Shown piece after piece: positions 15,982-25,453 of a stretch of DNA of 64,000 bases (positions are counted from its first letter, which is position 1; every line of letters starts with the position of its first letter). A model generated the notes under the pieces. That model searched no databases. It was not told where the DNA came from and saw only the letters and a program-made list of their open reading frames with translations. The position numbers and the translations under genes are program-made. This DNA is from Paenibacillus mendelii (GTDB lineage Bacteria; Bacillota; Bacilli; Paenibacillales; Paenibacillaceae), in assembly GCF_024498075.1 (NCBI RefSeq), contig NZ_JANHOF010000003.1, forward strand, positions 124,001 to 188,000, in the 5' to 3' direction.

Positions 15982-17311
15982 TAATTTTTGGACAGTCGTC
16001 GGTTTTACGATCCGCAACAAATTCAGAGGGAAAGCATTTCTCATTACGACCTTAATTATTGCAGTCATCATTAGTATCGGTATTAATCTTCCGTATATTA
16101 TTTCGCAGTTCAGCAGCGGTGAGGACGAACCGACCTCGATCGGTTATGTGGAGACCAAGGAAGACCTGACGAGCTCGACGATGTTTAACGGCGTTCATAT
16201 TGCGGCTATGCTGAATGAACATTATAGTACGCAAGAGAAGGCGGAGCTGAAGCTCGTGCCATTCGCGGATACGGGATCGGCTGACAGCAACGAGAAGGAG
16301 CTCAAGAAGGCGATCGTTAACGGCAAGATTGACGGGTATATCGAATTCAAAGCCAATGCCGAAGTCGGATTCCCGGATGTGATCTACAAGTCTGAGAAGC
16401 TAATGGAAGGCAGTGTGACGCAATCCTTACAAACTGGGTTGGCTGCCGTTAAGTCGAAGGGTGTTCTGCAGGATGCGGGTCTGAGTGCGGAACAAACCAA
16501 GCTGTTGATGTCGCCGGTGGACATCGATGCCGTTCAGATTACGACATCCGAAGGCGCCGGCTCGATCGGCCAAGGCAAGACGCCATCCCAGCAGGCCATG
16601 GATATGGGCTTGGTCTATGTCATCATTATTCTACTGTTCATGGCCATTATGATTACGGGCCAGCTGATCGCAAGTGAAATTACGGCAGAGAAAAGCTCCC
16701 GCGTGATGGAGATTCTAATCACGAGTGTCTCGCCGCTCAAGAGTATGTTTGGCAAAATCTTTGGCATGTTCATCGTAGGTCTGACTCAAATCGTCGCTTA
16801 TGTAGCAGTCATTGTCATCAACATGACGCTGCCGCATAATGCGGAGCCGCTGGCGGAGCTGAACATCCGGTTTAGCGATATCGATCCGTTCGTGCTCATA
16901 TACGCACTGATCTTCTATCTGGCCGGTTACTTCTTGTTCGCGACGCTGTTCGCGGCGGTTGGATCGATCGTCAGCCGTACCGAGGATCTCGGTCAAGCGG
17001 TGCTTCCGATTACGATGCTCTCGCTGGCCGGTTTCTACATCTGCATGTTCGGCGGCTTGTCCAATCCGGATTCGATGCTGATTAAAGTATCTTCGTTCAT
17101 CCCGCTGTTCTCGCCATATGCGATGGTCGTTCGTCTGGGTCTGTCCGATCCGCCGCTGTGGCAAGTATGGGCATCGATTATTATCCTGCTCGTCACGATC
17201 TATGTTGCAGGCTGGATATCCGCCCGTATCTACCGCGCTGGTGTCCTGATGTACGGCAAACGCCCGTCCTTTAAGGAACTGCGTAAAGCGATGAAGGCAT
17301 ATAAGGTTTAA
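15974..17311 (+). CDS. ABC-2 type permease (NatB-like)
   Basis: A 445-residue ABC-2 permease: one N-terminal helix, a large extracytoplasmic domain (~40-205), then about five helices starting at VYVIIILLFMAIMITGQLIA. The segment ITAEKSSRVMEILITSVSP is the family's coupling region. It resembles NatB, the permease of a sodium-extrusion ABC system, but related permeases export peptides or lipids. AGGTGA precedes ATG 15974. It is the last gene of the five-gene operon. Confidence 0.88.
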   Translation: MNNNFWTVVGFTIRNKFRGKAFLITTLIIAVIISIGINLPYIISQFSSGEDEPTSIGYVETKEDLTSSTMFNGVHIAAMLNEHYSTQEKAELKLVPFADTGSADSNEKELKKAIVNGKIDGYIEFKANAEVGFPDVIYKSEKLMEGSVTQSLQTGLAAVKSKGVLQDAGLSAEQTKLLMSPVDIDAVQITTSEGAGSIGQGKTPSQQAMDMGLVYVIIILLFMAIMITGQLIASEITAEKSSRVMEILITSVSPLKSMFGKIFGMFIVGLTQIVAYVAVIVINMTLPHNAEPLAELNIRFSDIDPFVLIYALIFYLAGYFLFATLFAAVGSIVSRTEDLGQAVLPITMLSLAGFYICMFGGLSNPDSMLIKVSSFIPLFSPYAMVVRLGLSDPPLWQVWASIIILLVTIYVAGWISARIYRAGVLMYGKRPSFKELRKAMKAYKV

Positions 17312-17535
17312 GAGGTTGCTTTGTCAGTTGTGTGGTGTCATAAATTTTGAGAAATAATTAAGAATTAATGAGAATAAAATTTCAGTATTAATGAGAAATG
17401 AATAATTATACACTGATATACAGTTGTTGTTAATCTTGAAAGTTCCTCAGCTGATAGAAAAAAGCTTGAAATCCTGTGAATAGCGAGCATTCATGAGAAA
17501 ACTGAATCGTACTGAGGGAGTTCAATAAACAACTG
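17312..17535. other. AT-rich intergenic stretch, no gene seen
   Basis: An AT-rich segment with a repeated TTAATGAGA word (around 17365 and 17390). No open frame, RNA or promoter could be supported. Confidence 0.4.
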
Positions 17536-17570
17536 ACGGCAGCCGGTCATACGATCGGCTGCCGTTTATT
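17536..17570. terminator. Strong intrinsic terminator
   Basis: A perfect 10-bp stem, ACGGCAGCCG (17536-17545) and CGGCTGCCGT (17556-17565), then TTATTATTTA. It ends the ABC operon region. Confidence 0.75.
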
Positions 17571-17790
17571 ATTTACACTGTCTACTTGACGGGGTGCAGT
17601 TCACGCGGCAGCTGCTCCCTATTTTTATTAAGCTAAAGGTCAGTGGAGTCATTAGCTTCTTCAAAAGTTGAAGCAAAAATGCCACTAAAACACATAACAG
17701 TTCCAATGATAAGTACATGTTAATGGAGCTGACGGGGTGATAGGATAATGATGTTATGAGGGGTATCCAATCACAAGGGGGGTTATTAAA
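17571..17790. other. Leader region of the large secreted protein
   Basis: This 220-nt stretch holds the motif AAAACACATA at 17687-17696, which recurs before the two-component genes (23523, 23555), and the AAGGGGGG ribosome site at 17775-17782. No convincing -35/-10 pair was found. Confidence 0.4.
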
Positions 17791-20700
17791 GTGAAAAAAG
17801 TGATCCGGAATCGAGTTTTCCTAGTTGTGATGATTGTTATGCTGTTGACGACGAGCTGGCCAACGGGAACGAATATTTCATATGCCCAAGCAGATGAAAG
17901 CTCGATTTTCTTTGACAATTTTGAAGATAATCATGCTACGGCCTGGACTCCTGAAAGCGGAACCTGGGCTACAGTCGATAGTCCGGGAGGAATTTTATTT
18001 TCTGATGAATTCGAGAATGGAAGTGCTGTAGGGTGGACTAATAATGGGGGTGAGTGGTCCAGCGTACAAGGCGAATCGTCTAATGTCTATCAACAGAGTT
18101 CCAGTAACGGGGGAGCAGAGCTACTTGCAGGGAGCGATGCTTGGACGGATTATTCCTTTGAAGCGGATGTGAAGCTAATCAGCGGCGCGGGAGCGATGCT
18201 GGAGTTTCGGCATCAGGATAATCAACACTTTTACTATTTGTACATGAGTGAATCGTATATCAGGTTGATGAAACAGAACGGCAGCGCTCAAGAGTGGTTG
18301 AAGGCATATGATGGTCCTTCTCTTGATGTCTCAAGGTTTGTGCATATGAAAATCGATGTCATAGGGAATCAAATCCGTGTATATAGAGATGGTGATCTGG
18401 TTATAGAGACTACGGACGATACCGGTTATTTCTCATCCGGTAAGGTAGCGATCGCCTCATGGGCCACATCGGCGCAATTCGATCATGTTGCCGTGACTGA
18501 TCTGTCCGTTAATCGAGTTTATTCGCAGACGGATACCAGCGGCGGTATTTCCCATACAGGCAATAGCGCTTGGGCTGATTATTCCGTACAAGCTCAAGTT
18601 ATGCCGACAGCCATCAGCGAGGATGGAACGGTTGGCCTAAGCCTGAGGTATCAGGATATTCATAACAGATACGATCTACAGTATATCGAAGCTGGGAAAA
18701 TCCAGATTGTCAAAGTATTGGACGGTGTAGCGACAGCGCTATCAGAAGCGGCTTTCAGTATGAAAAATGGAAAATCCTACACATTCAAAGGCGTCGCAGC
18801 GGGTAAAGATATCGAATTTTATATTAACGGCGTTAAACTTCTGTCCGCTTTAGACACAACTCTTGCAACCGGAAAGATTGCTTTGAATATGTCGCAGGCC
18901 ACTGCGGTCTTCGATAATATCGAGGTACAAAAGGTATTAGCGCCAGTTAATTCGGATGGTCATACAGCTTACTATGTCAGTTCCAGCACCGGCGATGATG
19001 CCAACGATGGCTTAAGCCCTGAACGAGCATGGAAAACGCTTAATAAAATCAATATTTCGACTTTCAGTTCAGGGGATTCCATTCTCTTGAAATCCGGCGA
19101 CGCATGGAATGAACCGCTTGTTTTGAAGGGCTCCGGCTCGAAGGAAAATCCGATTACTGTTTCTTCTTATGGTTCAGGCGCTAAGCCTGTCATCTCGTGG
19201 AATGCCCCGAGCGGTGGAAGTGTTGTCACTGGACATAATTTAAGCCACTGGACGATTAAGGGATTAGCCGTTAGCATCCTAACATCTTCAACATTATCGT
19301 GGAGCAATATTACAGCAGGAATTAACGTTATTTATGATAATGCGCAGCGGTACGAAAATCTTCGAATTGAAGAGAATGACGTATACAGTGCTAATTACAA
19401 CAGTAATAGCAATGGAATTATGATTTCGGCATTGATTCCGGGAACCGACATCAAAGAGGTTGCAACTGATGTTTCGATTATCGACAATGAGGTCCATAAT
19501 GTGGGGTGGTATGGAATAACCACTGCTGGATGGGATACCGCGAAAAACGAGGATTTGCGCTCTCAGATGCTTTTTGGAAGGTTTAAAATCAGCGGAAATT
19601 ACGTGCATCATACTGCCAGTCAAGGAATCGTTCTGCAAAATGCTCATCATTCCGTTATAGAAAGAAATGTTGTTCATGACGGAGGTCTCGGCATAGATAC
19701 TTGGGGGCCTGGAGGCTTATGGATCATCGCCTCTCGGGATTCCGTTATTAAATTTAATGAAGTATATAACATGAAGGACGCGGGATCGGGTTATGACGGA
19801 TCAGGGGTTAACGTGGATTGGTACTGTGACAATATCACCGTTCAGTATAATTATGCGCACGATAACAAAGGCAACGGAATAACGACAATGAGTAATTACG
19901 GCACAAAAATATGGAATAACAAAGTCAGAGGCAATCAAGGGCAGCAATCGAACGGGAACGGTCAAATCGCACTCGGTAATTTTACGGGAAGACCCGATCT
20001 CTCATCAGGAGAGCATGATCTGGATGTCGCCAATAATATGATCATCGTAGACGTAGACAATACGGCCGCGATCAACAGCGCTTCTAATCCCCATGGAACG
20101 TGGACGGGAAATAAGATTCATGATAATCATATTGCAATTGCAAGAGAAATAACGAACTTCAATATTTTCGATATTGCTCAAAATACGAACTTTGATGTTA
20201 TTGATCATAATGATGTCGCTAATGAATCGCTTGCCTTTAGCTCGATTTACCATGGGACAACATATACGAGTCTTGCATCATGGCAACAGGGTACAGGGTT
20301 TGACGGCAATACACAAGTTCTGCCGATTGATGAGTCGATTCCTTCGACAGTAAATCAAGTTACCGCGACGCTTGACGGTTATGCGGAGTTATCCTGGTCG
20401 GCGGGAGAAGATCAAGGGAACGGGATCCTGCACTATAACATCTATAGAAGCGAGGACGCGGCGTTTACGCCAGCTTATTCCAATATGGTGGGAGAATCCG
20501 CTACGACATCTTTTATTGACAGAGAAGAAGCAAAGCCAAACACGACGTATTATTACAAGTTAGAAGCGGAAGATCGGAGCGGAAATGTAGGGGCTGCTTC
20601 AGAGGCTGTCCATCTAACAACCGGACCGACTGTCCCGGAAACTGAGCAACCGAAGATTGTTGATTTTGCAACTTTTCGCGATGGTTATCAATTAAATGTT

Positions 20701-21531
20701 GCCGATTTACAGACTATGCCTTATATCGCGGGAATACAACCCATTCAAAAAGTAGAGCTGTATGTGGATGATAGTTTGTTGCAAGTAATGACGGCATCGC
20801 CATATGCATATACCGTAAAAGGCTTAAGCAATGGAGAGCATACTCTGCAATACAAGGTTTACGATATGACGGGGAGTGTTACCGAGTCGAAACGGATTAA
20901 AGTAAACAAACAAGTAACCGCCCTGCGCAGCTTGTTCACACAATCTCGGCCGACGATTGACGGTTCAATCCAAGAATGGGGTTCACCCGAGTTTGTCATG
21001 AATCAGAGAGCCCAGGTGAAAAGTATTGAAAGCACTTTCGCTGATCAATGGACTCCGCAAAGGTTAAATGCTTTAGGGCATACCCGATGGGATGACGACA
21101 ATTTGTATATCGCAATGAAGGTTATAGAAGACGTACACCGTTTGCCGATCTCGAATGCGGCCGATTTGTGGAAAGGCTCAAGCATTCAGATCGCCATTGA
21201 TCCCGATAGAGGAACTGTTCCGGGAAGCAAAGGATACACTGAATTCGCATTCGGATTAACCGATGAAGGCCAGGCTGTCGGGTATCGTTACAACGCCATT
21301 GCCGGTAAAGCTGCAGGTGAGTTTTCCGCAGGCGAAATGGAGATTTCCAGAGACGATGCGACGAAGTCTACTAGTTACGAATTGAGCATTCCTTGGGGCG
21401 AAATCATCCCGGAAGGAATTTCTGTTAAAGACGGTTCCGCATTGGGGATCTCTGTACTTGCCAATTATAGCGACGGAAGCTTCATCAACTCGGGTAATGG
21501 CGATGCCCGCTCTTGGCAAACAGATATTTGA
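17791..21531 (+). CDS. Large secreted multidomain beta-helix protein, cut short by a frameshift
   Basis: 1246 residues from a GTG with AAGGGGGG upstream. A signal peptide (~1-33, cleaved near YAQA) is followed by two LamG/concanavalin-like domains (~60-250 and ~255-385), each ending in an F-D-N/H-V/I strand. Next come a right-handed parallel beta-helix of the pectate-lyase type (~393-840, starting YYVSSSTGDDANDGLSPERA), a fibronectin III domain (~852-937), an Ig-like domain (~950-1030) and a CBM9-like sugar-binding domain (~1060-1246, TIDGSIQEW). Such proteins act on polysaccharide outside the cell; the exact reaction is unknown. The frame hits TGA at 21529, while the next frame continues with an Fn3 domain and SLH repeats, so the gene appears to have one extra base near the T-run at 21527-21529. 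Confidence 0.85.
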   Translation: MKKVIRNRVFLVVMIVMLLTTSWPTGTNISYAQADESSIFFDNFEDNHATAWTPESGTWATVDSPGGILFSDEFENGSAVGWTNNGGEWSSVQGESSNVYQQSSSNGGAELLAGSDAWTDYSFEADVKLISGAGAMLEFRHQDNQHFYYLYMSESYIRLMKQNGSAQEWLKAYDGPSLDVSRFVHMKIDVIGNQIRVYRDGDLVIETTDDTGYFSSGKVAIASWATSAQFDHVAVTDLSVNRVYSQTDTSGGISHTGNSAWADYSVQAQVMPTAISEDGTVGLSLRYQDIHNRYDLQYIEAGKIQIVKVLDGVATALSEAAFSMKNGKSYTFKGVAAGKDIEFYINGVKLLSALDTTLATGKIALNMSQATAVFDNIEVQKVLAPVNSDGHTAYYVSSSTGDDANDGLSPERAWKTLNKINISTFSSGDSILLKSGDAWNEPLVLKGSGSKENPITVSSYGSGAKPVISWNAPSGGSVVTGHNLSHWTIKGLAVSILTSSTLSWSNITAGINVIYDNAQRYENLRIEENDVYSANYNSNSNGIMISALIPGTDIKEVATDVSIIDNEVHNVGWYGITTAGWDTAKNEDLRSQMLFGRFKISGNYVHHTASQGIVLQNAHHSVIERNVVHDGGLGIDTWGPGGLWIIASRDSVIKFNEVYNMKDAGSGYDGSGVNVDWYCDNITVQYNYAHDNKGNGITTMSNYGTKIWNNKVRGNQGQQSNGNGQIALGNFTGRPDLSSGEHDLDVANNMIIVDVDNTAAINSASNPHGTWTGNKIHDNHIAIAREITNFNIFDIAQNTNFDVIDHNDVANESLAFSSIYHGTTYTSLASWQQGTGFDGNTQVLPIDESIPSTVNQVTATLDGYAELSWSAGEDQGNGILHYNIYRSEDAAFTPAYSNMVGESATTSFIDREEAKPNTTYYYKLEAEDRSGNVGAASEAVHLTTGPTVPETEQPKIVDFATFRDGYQLNVADLQTMPYIAGIQPIQKVELYVDDSLLQVMTASPYAYTVKGLSNGEHTLQYKVYDMTGSVTESKRIKVNKQVTALRSLFTQSRPTIDGSIQEWGSPEFVMNQRAQVKSIESTFADQWTPQRLNALGHTRWDDDNLYIAMKVIEDVHRLPISNAADLWKGSSIQIAIDPDRGTVPGSKGYTEFAFGLTDEGQAVGYRYNAIAGKAAGEFSAGEMEISRDDATKSTSYELSIPWGEIIPEGISVKDGSALGISVLANYSDGSFINSGNGDARSWQTDI

Positions 21532-22903
21532 AACTCCAACGATTAGCGCGATAGCCGGAAAGGGAGAGGCGCGATTAAGTTGGGGAGCGGTAGCCGGAGC
21601 AACAGGTTATAACATTAAGTACGGTACAGCCAGCGGAGTGTATTCGAGCAAGATTGATGCGGGAAGCGTAACCCATCATACTGTATCTGGACTGACCAAG
21701 GGAACGACCTATTACTTGATTGCGGAAGCCTACGATGCATATGGCGAAAGCGGTCATTCTAACGAAGTAGCTATCGTTGCTTTGGGCGAGGAAGTGGCCG
21801 GAGCAGGCAGCGGAAGTCCTGGAAGCCAAGTGGGCAACGATCGCTCCAAGGTAGAGATTAAGGATGGGGCGGCTGAAGTGAAGTTGGATGAAGGCCAATC
21901 GAAAGCTGTCATCCTCTTATCGGAAGTCGGGAATTATCCGCTTCAAGTGCACTTTGGCAAAGTGTCGATTACTTTAAGCCGAGAGACGCTGGATAATCTC
22001 AAAGAACAATCAGGCATTGCCGCGGGTTCTTTGATTGAAGTGACCTTGAGCCCTACTATCGATTCAGCTATATTAAACGCGCCGGTCAGCGGCAGCAAAG
22101 CTGCGGTGAAAATCGCGGGTAAAGTCTATGATTTCGAAGTAAAACTCAAGACTGCCGACAATCGTGAAATCGAAATCGGTATCGTCTCAGGCGGCATTAC
22201 GCTATCTCTGCCTTATGATTCCGGTCAAGTCGATCAGAAGCTTCTCGGTATTTACTATTACGATAAGACGAAGAAGCAGTGGGAATATGTCGGCGGTGAA
22301 ATCGATGAGGTCAAGAATCAAGTGAAGGTAACGCTGCAGCATCTAAGCGTGTATTCGGTAATGGAGTATAACAAGACTTTCAGCGATGTGAAGGAAGGCT
22401 ATTGGGCGAAGCGAGTGCTTCAAATATTGGCAGCGAAGCATATTGTCAATGGCGTGGACGAATCGAGATTTAACCCTGAAGGAAACACGACGAGAGCAGA
22501 ATTCGTAACTTTATTGGCGAATGCTTTAGACCTGGAAACCGGCGGCGCGATGAATACGTTCATCGATGTAAAAACGGATGCATGGTATGCGGATAGCGTT
22601 GAGGCAGCAGTCAAAGCCGGGATCGCTTCAGGGATAAGCGCAAATCAGTTTGCCCCGGACAAATTCATCAGCCGAGCAGAAATGGTCACGATGATCGTGC
22701 GTGCGGCCGGCATTCAGCCGAACCCGGGGGCGACAGTCAGCTACGCCGATGCACATGATATCCCGGGATGGGCACTACCTTACATTGCCGCTGCCAAAGA
22801 AGCGAATTTGGTGCGTGGAAGAGGAAGTAACTTGTTTGCGCCTAATAGCAAGGCGACGCGGGCGGAAGCTGCCCAATTCATTTACAATTTATTGAATAAA
22901 TAA
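21458..22903 (+). pseudogene. C-terminal part of the same secreted protein: Fn3 domain and three SLH repeats
   Basis: This is the continuation of the preceding gene in the +1 frame. Real homology begins about 21530 (ETPTISAIAGKGEARLSWGA, a fibronectin III domain). A ~190-residue beta-rich linker follows, then three S-layer homology repeats: FSDVKEGYWAKR, FIDVKTDAWYADSVEAAVKA and YADAHDIPGWALPYIAAAKE. SLH repeats hold proteins on pyruvylated cell-wall polymer. The stretch lacks its own signal peptide and has no good ribosome site at its in-frame ATGs (21458, 21503), so it would not be exported as a separate protein. Removing one T at 21527-21529 would fuse both parts into a ~1700-residue wall-anchored protein. 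A sequencing error is possible. Confidence 0.8.
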
Positions 22904-22917
22904 GGGGATGATGGTAC

Positions 22918-23523
22918 ATGTTGCTGCACGAAGGACAGAAGATCGTATTTATTGGCGATAGCATTACCGATTGCGGCAGGAAGGATGATCCTGAGAATAT
23001 TGGAGGCGGATATGTACGCGTCGTGCGGGATTACTTATCGATCGTACGTCCGGAGATCTCATTGCAGGTGGAGAACCGAGGGATAAGCGGTGAAACGATA
23101 TTGGATCTAAAGGCACGCTGGAATGAAGATGTAATCGAGTTACAGCCGGACTGGCTGTCCATATCTATCGGCATAAACGATGAATGGAAAAACGTCAGCT
23201 GCGATGATTTCAGGGATACCTACCGGGAATTATTGGTTGAAACGAAAAGCAAAACGGGCTCGTCCTTGATAGTAATGGAAACGACGATCCTATCCGAAGA
23301 TTCGAATGACGGGAAGAATGAACGTCTCCTTCCCTATAATCGAATAATAAGAGAAGTCGCAGCGGAATTCGAAGCCATTCTCGTGCCTCAGTATCAGTCA
23401 TTTACAGCATACTTAAGGGAGCAGCGCGGGAAAACGCTAACCGTGGACCAAGTTCACATGAATTCGACAGGGAATTTGCTAATGGCCATCAACTGGTTGA
23501 AGGCTTGCGGGTTCGCACAATAA
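22918..23523 (+). CDS. SGNH/GDSL-family hydrolase
   Basis: A 201-residue esterase-like protein without a signal peptide. SGNH blocks are visible: FIGDSITD (nucleophile Ser), NRGISGET (Gly), SISIGINDEW (Asn) and VDQVHMN (Asp-His pair). Relatives such as rhamnogalacturonan or xylan acetylesterases remove acetyl groups from sugars, which fits a glycan locus; cytoplasmic location suggests action on imported oligosaccharide. AGGGGATG precedes the ATG, 15 nt after the SLH-bearing frame, so it is probably co-transcribed with it. Confidence 0.88.
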   Translation: MLLHEGQKIVFIGDSITDCGRKDDPENIGGGYVRVVRDYLSIVRPEISLQVENRGISGETILDLKARWNEDVIELQPDWLSISIGINDEWKNVSCDDFRDTYRELLVETKSKTGSSLIVMETTILSEDSNDGKNERLLPYNRIIREVAAEFEAILVPQYQSFTAYLREQRGKTLTVDQVHMNSTGNLLMAINWLKACGFAQ

Positions 23524-23564
23524 AAACACATAAAAGCACATCCGAAATTACAGTAAAACACATA
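23523..23564 (+). promoter_or_regulatory. Repeated AAAACACATA elements before the yesM/yesN-like pair
   Basis: AAAACACATA occurs at 23523-23532 and 23555-23564, with the near copy AAAAGCACAT at 23532-23541. The same word occurs at 17687-17696 and, as TTAACACATA, at 26971-26980. The spread before three transcription units of one locus suggests a binding site for the AraC-type response regulator at 25454. This is inference from repetition alone. Confidence 0.4.
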
Positions 23565-23664
23565 GACGAACCGATGATATTGTGACACTATAGAGTTGTT
23601 AGCCTTAGCCCTTGTCCGAACTGCTGAGAAATTGTTGCTACCATCATGTGTCTCGGAGGATCTC

Positions 23665-25446
23665 ATGTTTAAAGAACTGGTATCCTATACAAGGAAGTAT
23701 AGATTAAGCTTTCGCATGATCCTCACCAATATTTGTATTGCCGTTTTGCCCATTCTCCTTCTAGGGACAGTGGGCTATTTTTCTTATATTAATATTATGA
23801 AAAAGAACGCGCTCGATAATATTAATATTTTCGTGACGCAAACAAACAATCGGTTCGACGAATATTTTTACCGAATGGATCAGCTTTCAAAATCGATTTT
23901 CTTTAACCGGAACGTTCAGACCATCATGCTCGAGAATAAATCATGGCAGGAATCCGATATTTTGCTGAGAAACTTAAACTCGTACTTGACACTGGAACCT
24001 GCCTTGAACTCCATCGGCATGATAAGTACCAAAGATTTTCGCTTAGTGTCTACCGGCGAATTGCTTATGCAACCTATGGTGGCGTATTTGAAAGAGATGC
24101 AAAATAAGAACAGACTAAGCAATAAGCTGCAGATTTCCCCGCCGTTTTTAAAAGATAAGGGCGTACTGGCTTTTAGGAAGGTGAAATCCATTCTTCCAAA
24201 CCGGTACCTGCAGGAAATTTACATAGGTGTTATGTTATTGGATACGGAATGGATACAGGAAATATTACGCTCGGCGGATTTGGCGGATAAAGCGGAGCTC
24301 TATATTATGAACGAGAGCGGCGATCTCATTGGCTCATCGACTAATAATCCCGAATTTGAACAAATATACGCCCAGTCCAGAACGAATCAGGATCACAAAG
24401 TCGTCGATTTTCAAATGAACGGCGTCAATTACTTGTACCAGTCTCTCCCGATCAAAAGCTTGGGTTGGAAGTTCGTTGCCTTAATTAATGAGGATAAGCT
24501 GGTGGGAAAGGCATCAATCATTCAATATATCGTGATTTCGGCTATAGGGATCATGGTGCTAATCGTCATCTGGGTCGCGATCTCCTTTAATATTCGTTTA
24601 ACCCATCCCATCACGAAGATGGCCGATATTTTCGATAGCGCAGCGAGCGGTGACCTGGATGTCCGGTTGAGATTCGGATATAAGAATGAAATCACGATCA
24701 TTCAGGACAACTATAACAATATGATGAATGAAATCAAGAAGCTTACTGACAATCTGCTGCAATCCCAGCAGCAGCTCTATGAAACGGAAATGGAGAAACG
24801 AATGTTTCATTTAAATGGTCTCCAAAGCCAGATCAATTCTCATTTTCTGTATAACGTCCTTCATTCTATAAGAGGCATGGCTTTGTCCAACGCACGGAGA
24901 GAGGTAGCTGTCGCAATTGACAATCTCGTCTCTTATTTTCGCTACATTACGCTTACGGATGAATATGTTCTTCTATACAAAGAGCTTGAGCATCTGGAAC
25001 GATACATCGATATTCAAAAAATAAGGTTTGGAGAACGGCTGCAGTTTAAAGTATCCGTAGACGAGCGGCTCGGTGCCCATTCGATCGTGAAGCTCATTCT
25101 TCAGCCGCTTGTGGAGAACGCCCTATTTCATGGTCTCGAAGGAAAGACAGGGCGATGGATCATTCACATCCATGCGACTGTCGAAGAGGAGAATCAATTA
25201 CTCATCAAGGTGATGGATAACGGAATCGGCATGAGCGAGGAACGCTTGACGCGCATACATTCAGAGTTTGAAAGCATGAACAAGAATTCATCCGAAACAG
25301 CAGGACTGGGACAAGGGATCGGGTTGGTCAATATTCATAAGAGGATTCAAATCTATTACGGGAAGCCGTATGGCTTATCCATCAAGAGCTGGAAAAATCG
25401 GGGCACGGTCGTGACGGTTAGCGTACCGCTTAAAGTGGAAGGGTGA
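23665..25446 (+). CDS. Sensor histidine kinase, YesM/LytS-like family
   Basis: A 593-residue membrane sensor kinase. A first helix (MILTNICIAVLPILLLGTVGY), a large extracytoplasmic sensor domain (~45-290), a second helix (VISAIGIMVLIVIWVAISF) and a HAMP domain (~315-370) lead into the kinase. The phospho-acceptor is His393 in LQSQINSHFLYNVL, which has Ser where NPHFLYN normally has Pro. ATP-binding boxes follow: QPLVENALFHG, DNGIGM and GQGIGLVNIHKR. These kinases sense carbohydrate. The start at 23665 is chosen because GGAGG (23655-23659) is ideally placed. It ends 7 nt before its response regulator. Confidence 0.92.
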   Translation: MFKELVSYTRKYRLSFRMILTNICIAVLPILLLGTVGYFSYINIMKKNALDNINIFVTQTNNRFDEYFYRMDQLSKSIFFNRNVQTIMLENKSWQESDILLRNLNSYLTLEPALNSIGMISTKDFRLVSTGELLMQPMVAYLKEMQNKNRLSNKLQISPPFLKDKGVLAFRKVKSILPNRYLQEIYIGVMLLDTEWIQEILRSADLADKAELYIMNESGDLIGSSTNNPEFEQIYAQSRTNQDHKVVDFQMNGVNYLYQSLPIKSLGWKFVALINEDKLVGKASIIQYIVISAIGIMVLIVIWVAISFNIRLTHPITKMADIFDSAASGDLDVRLRFGYKNEITIIQDNYNNMMNEIKKLTDNLLQSQQQLYETEMEKRMFHLNGLQSQINSHFLYNVLHSIRGMALSNARREVAVAIDNLVSYFRYITLTDEYVLLYKELEHLERYIDIQKIRFGERLQFKVSVDERLGAHSIVKLILQPLVENALFHGLEGKTGRWIIHIHATVEEENQLLIKVMDNGIGMSEERLTRIHSEFESMNKNSSETAGLGQGIGLVNIHKRIQIYYGKPYGLSIKSWKNRGTVVTVSVPLKVEG

Positions 25447-25453
25447 GTAAACC

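Noticed and set aside
17571-17640. Possible insertion-sequence end (CTTGACGGGGTGCAGTTCACG next to a GGCAGCCG hairpin)
   Set aside because: The words feel familiar from IS3-type ends in related bacteria, but no transposase remnant, terminal repeat pair or target duplication could be found.
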